Below, one piece after another: positions 60,101 through 64,000 of a stretch of 64,000 nt of DNA. The DNA is from an uncultured Pelagibacteraceae bacterium. Lineage in GTDB: Bacteria; Pseudomonadota; Alphaproteobacteria; Pelagibacterales; Pelagibacteraceae. A model generated the notes under the pieces. It worked only from the letters and a program-made list of their open reading frames with translations, ran no database searches and was not told the DNA's origin. Numbering within the stretch: the first letter of the stretch is position 1; the number at the start of each line of letters is the position of its first letter. The position numbers and the translations under genes are program-made. The DNA is taken from the NCBI GenBank assembly GCA_902586125.1, contig CACIGI010000003.1, positions 1 to 64,000 on the forward strand. Direction: 5' to 3'.

Positions 60101-60925
60101 ATGCAAGATAAAAAGCCAGAACTAAGTGCCGCAACGAGCAAAGAAAGCGGAAGAAAGATATTCACAAAAAAACCAATTATTGGAACAAAGTTTACTATAG
60201 CTATTTCAAGTGCGAAAGGAGGTGTTGGAAAGTCAACTTTTGCCACTAATCTTGCAATAGCATTAAAACATATCGGATGCAAAGTTGGTTTGTTAGATGC
60301 AGATGTTTATGGACCCTCAATCCCAAAAATGTTTGGTATAAATGAAAAACCTAAAAGTGATGGCCAAAAACTAGATCCTATAATTAAATATGACATTCAG
60401 TGTATGTCTATTGGTTTCCTCACTGATCAACAAACTCCAATGATTTGGAGAGGTCCAATGGTAACCAGTGCAATTAGAACTTTTACCCAAAAAGTAAATT
60501 GGAAAGATTTAGACTTTATAATTGTGGATATGCCTCCCGGTACAGGGGATACACAATTAACTTTCTCACAAGAAATTAAAATAGACGGAGCAATCATAGT
60601 CTCAACACCTCAAGAAGTGGCTTTATTAGATGTAAAAAGAGGAATAAAGATGTTTGATAAGCTAGGGGTAAAAATTTTAGGACTTGTAGACAATATGAGC
60701 TATTTTATTGGAGATGATAAAAAAAAATATAAAATATTTGGTGAAGGTGGTGTTCGTAAAACCTCAGAGGAATTTAAAAAAGAATTTTTGGGAGAAATAC
60801 CAATTAACTCTGAAATAGGAAAGACAAGTGATAATGGGAAACCAATAGTTGAGGAAGATTCAAATAGTGAAATTTCGAAAATTTATCTAAATTTTGCTAA
60901 TAAAATTAAATCAACTTATCTTTAA
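60101..60925 (+). CDS. mrp: Mrp/ApbC-type P-loop ATPase
   Basis: The 274-residue protein has the deviant Walker [20 protein letters not shown], the [14 protein letters not shown] motif and [16 protein letters not shown]. Family members carry or insert iron-sulfur clusters. Two features differ from E. coli Mrp: the N-terminal MIP18 (DUF59) domain is absent, replaced by about 30 polar residues, and the CxxC that binds the cluster is replaced ([17 protein letters not shown]). Loss of that CxxC is also familiar from other alphaproteobacterial members, so the exact role is uncertain. Its end overlaps the convergent thyX end by 20 bases. Confidence 0.93.
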   Translation: MQDKKPELSAATSKESGRKIFTKKPIIGTKFTIAISSAKGGVGKSTFATNLAIALKHIGCKVGLLDADVYGPSIPKMFGINEKPKSDGQKLDPIIKYDIQCMSIGFLTDQQTPMIWRGPMVTSAIRTFTQKVNWKDLDFIIVDMPPGTGDTQLTFSQEIKIDGAIIVSTPQEVALLDVKRGIKMFDKLGVKILGLVDNMSYFIGDDKKKYKIFGEGGVRKTSEEFKKEFLGEIPINSEIGKTSDNGKPIVEEDSNSEISKIYLNFANKIKSTYL

Positions 60926-61853
60926 GATTAAAAGCTTCCATCAATTCATTCCATTCTCTTTTTGACAAACCGGAATTTTCTAAATAGACATCTTCGCCTT
61001 TAATTAATTTTTGTATAACAACATTTCCTTTGGCAGAAACTTCTGTGCCACCAACTCTGTAATCCATAAAAGCTTCATAGGTTGTTGGTACCCACCTTTT
61101 TAATGTATCCAACATGATGTCAGCATAAACTCTAATTTCATATTGGGCATGACGATCTGCTCTTAATCTTAAAAAATTCATTAAATTTAAAAGATCTGTC
61201 TTCCAATACCACTGAGTATAAGTATTTAATGTTAAATTCATTCTAGCAAGTTCCCTAGCCAAACCTTTTTTACTATCATCTATAGTAGATCCATCATATC
61301 TTTCATTAAGCATAGTTTCATAATTGGAATACGTTCTTTCCGCATCATTTTTCAAAAGCTCTAAAACCTCTATTGCTTGAGTTCCCTCAATAACATCTCC
61401 CCTTCCTTGTCTATTACTTGTTGATTGAGCTGCTAAATTTTCAGAAGATGGTAAGTAAAATTCTTTATCTAAAATAGAATATCTTGCAGAATACTCATTA
61501 ACATTTGCAGTTCTATGTCTTATCCATTGACGTGCTATAAAAATCGGTAATTTGACGTGATATTTAATTTCACACATTTCAAATGGTGTGCTGTGCCAGT
61601 GACGCATCAAATATTTTATCAATCCGGCGTCTGTTGATACCTGCTTAGTTCCTTTTCCATAAGAAACTCTTGCAGCTTGAACAATAGACGTGTCATCACC
61701 CATATAATCAACTACCCTTACAAAACCATGATCTAAAGCTGGTAGTGCCTCATAAAGAATATTTTCCAACTCTGATACCACAACCCTTTTTGTTTTATTA
61801 CTTTGAGACTGCTGATTCTTAATTTCCGCAGATTGTTCCTTGGTTAATTTCAT
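60906..61853 (-). CDS. thyX: Flavin-dependent thymidylate synthase ThyX
   Basis: The 315-residue enzyme has the ThyX signature [14 protein letters not shown] and the flavin and dUMP contacts in [24 protein letters not shown] (quoted in part). It makes dTMP from dUMP using FAD and methylenetetrahydrofolate. I use the ATG at 61853 ([11 protein letters not shown]); the track's start at 61976 is an artefact, because those 41 codons are antisense to the tmRNA acceptor piece. It is divergent from ssrA. Confidence 0.96.
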   Translation of the reverse strand: MKLTKEQSAEIKNQQSQSNKTKRVVVSELENILYEALPALDHGFVRVVDYMGDDTSIVQAARVSYGKGTKQVSTDAGLIKYLMRHWHSTPFEMCEIKYHVKLPIFIARQWIRHRTANVNEYSARYSILDKEFYLPSSENLAAQSTSNRQGRGDVIEGTQAIEVLELLKNDAERTYSNYETMLNERYDGSTIDDSKKGLARELARMNLTLNTYTQWYWKTDLLNLMNFLRLRADRHAQYEIRVYADIMLDTLKRWVPTTYEAFMDYRVGGTEVSAKGNVVIQKLIKGEDVYLENSGLSKREWNELMEAFNLKDKLI

Positions 61854-61914
61854 GATTGTTATTGAATCTCTTGCAATTCCTTTTATATTAATAAAGTTGG
61901 TTTTCCAACTATGA

Positions 61915-61975
61915 CGATAAACGAATTTCGTAATAACCATTGCGGACGTGGGGGCAGTACCCACCACCTCCACCA
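61915..61975 (+). ncRNA. ssrA: tmRNA acceptor piece (permuted ssrA)
   Basis: This part ends in CACCTCC plus ACCA, which pairs with GGGGGTG at the start of the coding piece (one G-U). It has a T arm GTGGG-GGCAGTA-CCCAC. Segments AACGAA (61920-61925) and AATAACC (61932-61938) can pair with TTCGTT and GGCTATT in the coding piece, rebuilding helix P2. Its place upstream of the coding piece is the circular permutation known from alphaproteobacteria. The 5' end is approximate. Confidence 0.88.
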
Positions 61976-61987
61976 ATTACAACTTAT

Positions 61988-62157
61988 GGGGGTGAACTAG
62001 ATTCGACGGGTGACTAAAGGCTATTCTTTCGTTCGGAATTGTTCCTCCGTAAAGGGCTAATTTATAAATGCTAACGAAAGTTACGCAATTGCTGCTTAAT
62101 TAATTTTTATTAATTGAGTAAACGGGGTACGGGGCACCTGGCAACAGAACGCCCCCT
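61988..62157 (+). ncRNA. ssrA: tmRNA coding piece (permuted ssrA)
   Basis: The piece begins GGGGGTGAACTAGATTCGACGGG, the standard tmRNA 5' end. The tag frame at 62070-62099 reads ANESYAIAA followed by TAA, ending in the usual hydrophobic-AA degradation signal. A GGGGC...GCCCC stem near 62131-62155 marks a downstream hairpin. Twelve bases (61976-61987) separate it from the acceptor piece and would be removed in processing. With SmpB it rescues stalled ribosomes. The 3' end is approximate. Confidence 0.92.
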
Positions 62158-62232
62158 AAAAGTATTTTTTGTCGCTTAAAATTTGAAAAAATTATTTAGT
62201 AAAATTTTAATTAAAGGTGTAGGAAAGTTTAA

Positions 62233-63603
62233 ATGAAAATTAAAGTAAATTTTATTTATGTTTTAATAATAGCATTTTTAATTATTTTATTAATTTTAGG
62301 TCATCAAATTAATAAGCAGAATTCTGCATCCAAAAAAAATGAAATTTCAAATATAGTAAATCAACTTAAAACAAGAAATAATCAGCTAGCTAAAATACAA
62401 AAAAATTTATTCGAAGATGGAAAAAACTTAAATGACATAATTAATAAAAAAGAGATCACTTTTGAAAATGTATTTAAAGATAGAAAACTTGATGGATTAA
62501 ATAATTTTTCTTATTCAAAATATTCAACTAAAGATATTTTATTTAATGGTAATCGTGGTGCTACCGGCACAGCATATATTGACTTTTATAATAATGATAA
62601 AAATTTGTTAATCGCAACTTATGATGGAATTTTTGCATTTACTAATCTTAATAACTTAGAAAATTTTGTTAAAATAAACTCAAATATTAATTCAATAATA
62701 AAATATGATAAATTTTATTTTCATGAACAATATGGCATTAAAGATATTCATATAAATAATAATAAATTGTACGTCTCATACATTGGTGAAAGAAAAGATA
62801 ATTGTTACGATCTTAAAATTATTTTTAGTGAATTGAATGAAAAATTTTTAAATTTTAGTTTGTTTTATCAAACATTAAATTGTGTTGATAAAAATAATAA
62901 TCATGGATTTTGGGCTCACCAAGGTGCAGGTGGAAGAATTGCTAATCTTGATAATTCAAACCTTTTATTTACCACAGGGGACTTTAGAAATAGACCTCTT
63001 TCGCAAGATATTCAAAGTGATTTTGGAAAAATATTAAAAATTAATATACGAAATAAGAAGTCTGAGGTTGTTTCCTTGGGTCATAGAAATCCACAAGGTT
63101 TATATTACAGCAAAAAATTTGACTTTATTTTATCTACAGAGCATGGACCAAAAGGTGGTGACGAAATCAATATAAATAATAACCCTTTTTTAAAAGTTAA
63201 AAATTTTGGATGGCCAATCTCATCTTATGGAGAACATTATAAAAAAAATTATTCTGAAAAAATATTAAATGAAGCACCATTGAACAAATCTCATAAAAAA
63301 TTTGGTTTTGAAGAACCTATTAAATATTTTGATCCATCGATTGGTATCAGTCAGACAATTTCCTTGAATAAAACAGATACAGAATTTTTAATTGGAGCAA
63401 TGGGAAATGAGATTGCCGATCAGGATTTAGGACTTCACTATATCAAGCTAAACGAGAAAAGAGATAAAGTTATAGATCATGATTACTTTTTACTCAATGA
63501 AAGAGTTAGGGATATGGTAGTTTCTAAAGATAAAAAGTTAATTATAATTTTTTTAGAGACCACAAGTTCAATATCAATTTTAAAAAAAATAGCTAATAAT
63601 TAA
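62233..63603 (+). CDS. Glucose/sorbosone dehydrogenase-like beta-propeller protein
   Basis: The 456-residue protein has an N-terminal membrane helix (about 7-26) with no clear cleavage site, a helical stalk (about 30-75) and then a propeller domain. It resembles the glucose/sorbosone dehydrogenase family: HQGAGGRIANLDNSNLLFTTGD, DFGKILKIN, LGHRNPQGLYY, STEHGPKGGDEINI and NFGWPISSYGEHY. Family members bind PQQ or have non-catalytic roles; the substrate is unknown. It begins about 75 bases after the tmRNA. Confidence 0.88.
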   Translation: MKIKVNFIYVLIIAFLIILLILGHQINKQNSASKKNEISNIVNQLKTRNNQLAKIQKNLFEDGKNLNDIINKKEITFENVFKDRKLDGLNNFSYSKYSTKDILFNGNRGATGTAYIDFYNNDKNLLIATYDGIFAFTNLNNLENFVKINSNINSIIKYDKFYFHEQYGIKDIHINNNKLYVSYIGERKDNCYDLKIIFSELNEKFLNFSLFYQTLNCVDKNNNHGFWAHQGAGGRIANLDNSNLLFTTGDFRNRPLSQDIQSDFGKILKINIRNKKSEVVSLGHRNPQGLYYSKKFDFILSTEHGPKGGDEININNNPFLKVKNFGWPISSYGEHYKKNYSEKILNEAPLNKSHKKFGFEEPIKYFDPSIGISQTISLNKTDTEFLIGAMGNEIADQDLGLHYIKLNEKRDKVIDHDYFLLNERVRDMVVSKDKKLIIIFLETTSSISILKKIANN

Positions 63604-63604
63604 A

Positions 63605-64000
63605 TTAATTTTTAAATGAGATGTGAATTTTAGGTCCTCTTTTATAATTTCTGTAATCTAAACCTTTGATTGGGTAATTCCTTGTTGTTTTTTGTTTTTT
63701 TATCCTAAATTTTTTTGGATTAATTAATGTCATTTCAATTACTTGTGGTATCCCTTTACTATCGACACTACCATAATTATTTGCATTAATATGAATATTT
63801 CTTAGCTTAGATTTGTTTATAAAATCTTTTATTTTTTTTAAATTTTTTTTAAGATTATGAAATTCTATAATCACTAAATTTAGTTTATTAAAATTTTTAT
63901 TTATTTCTTTTAAAACCTTATATTCATCACCTTCAATATCTACTTTCAAAACAATATCTTTATTATCTCCGATTGCCTCAGAAATGGTTATTTGATTATC
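63605..64000 (-). CDS. FkbM-family methyltransferase (5' end outside window)
   Basis: The track starts this ORF at a TTG, but the frame stays open to the right edge and the added residues (NQITISEAIGDNKDIVLKVD) continue the family pattern, so the gene is cut by the window. KVDIEGDEYKVL is the FkbM motif near the end of the SAM-binding fold. Members O-methylate sugars or lipids, often in surface polysaccharide loci. It converges on the propeller gene with one base between. Confidence 0.85.
   Translation of the reverse strand, partial: DNQITISEAIGDNKDIVLKVDIEGDEYKVLKEINKNFNKLNLVIIEFHNLKKNLKKIKDFINKSKLRNIHINANNYGSVDSKGIPQVIEMTLINPKKFRIKKQKTTRNYPIKGLDYRNYKRGPKIHISFKN

Noticed and set aside
60101-60925. 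Missing CxxC in Mrp as a sign of a broken gene
   Set aside because: The frame is intact, the ATPase motifs are complete, and the same replacement is familiar in other alphaproteobacterial members.

Overview
The window looks like a chromosomal segment of a SAR11-type marine alphaproteobacterium (Candidatus Pelagibacter or a close relative). The reasons are very low GC, short intergenic gaps, a two-piece (permuted) tmRNA of the alphaproteobacterial kind, thyX, and alphaproteobacterial ilvBHC-leuA, mreBCD-mrdA-rodA and hflKC-degP blocks. This assignment is inferred from sequence character; no search was run. Most genes lie on the minus strand, so the text below describes transcription as running right to left.

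Region 1 (1-9.1 kb) is a tandem array of four paralogous secreted proteins. Each has a propeller-like repeat passenger, a short conserved linker and an autotransporter-like C-terminal barrel. The first runs off the left edge, and the second seems to have lost its last strand by a one-base frameshift. Region 2 (9.2-16.5 kb) holds a small lipoprotein, a CHASE2-SpoIIE phosphatase, a FecR-domain protein with a very long poly-lysine tail, a TPR/outer-membrane-barrel protein and an ammonium transporter fused to a SpoIIE phosphatase.

Region 3 (16.6-39.9 kb) is an almost complete type IV pilus locus with MSHA-like gene order. It has two major-type pilins, PilC, PilB, a lipoprotein secretin, PilP, PilO, a PilM-PilN fusion, the prepilin peptidase, PilY1, four minor pilins and PilT. 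Inside it sit two STAS proteins, an RsbW-like anti-sigma kinase and a third SpoIIE phosphatase with a GAF sensor. The three phosphatases, two STAS antagonists and one kinase look like a complete partner-switching circuit. It would sense the envelope, ammonium and a cytoplasmic ligand, and it sits within the pilus genes; no sigma factor or other final target is visible. Upstream of the pilMN operon lies a 540-bp gene-free stretch with eight copies of a 12-bp motif, four in each orientation, many about two helical turns apart. This is the strongest candidate for an undescribed regulatory or maintenance element.

Region 4 (40-60 kb) is housekeeping: MsrB, a histone-deacetylase-family hydrolase, a 2-hydroxyacid dehydrogenase, an EamA transporter, a DadA-like oxidase, the rod-shape operon, branched-chain amino acid synthesis, miaA, degP and hflKC. 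Region 5 (60.1-64 kb) holds an Mrp ATPase, thyX, the two-piece ssrA, a glucose/sorbosone dehydrogenase-like propeller protein and a partial FkbM methyltransferase that runs off the right edge.
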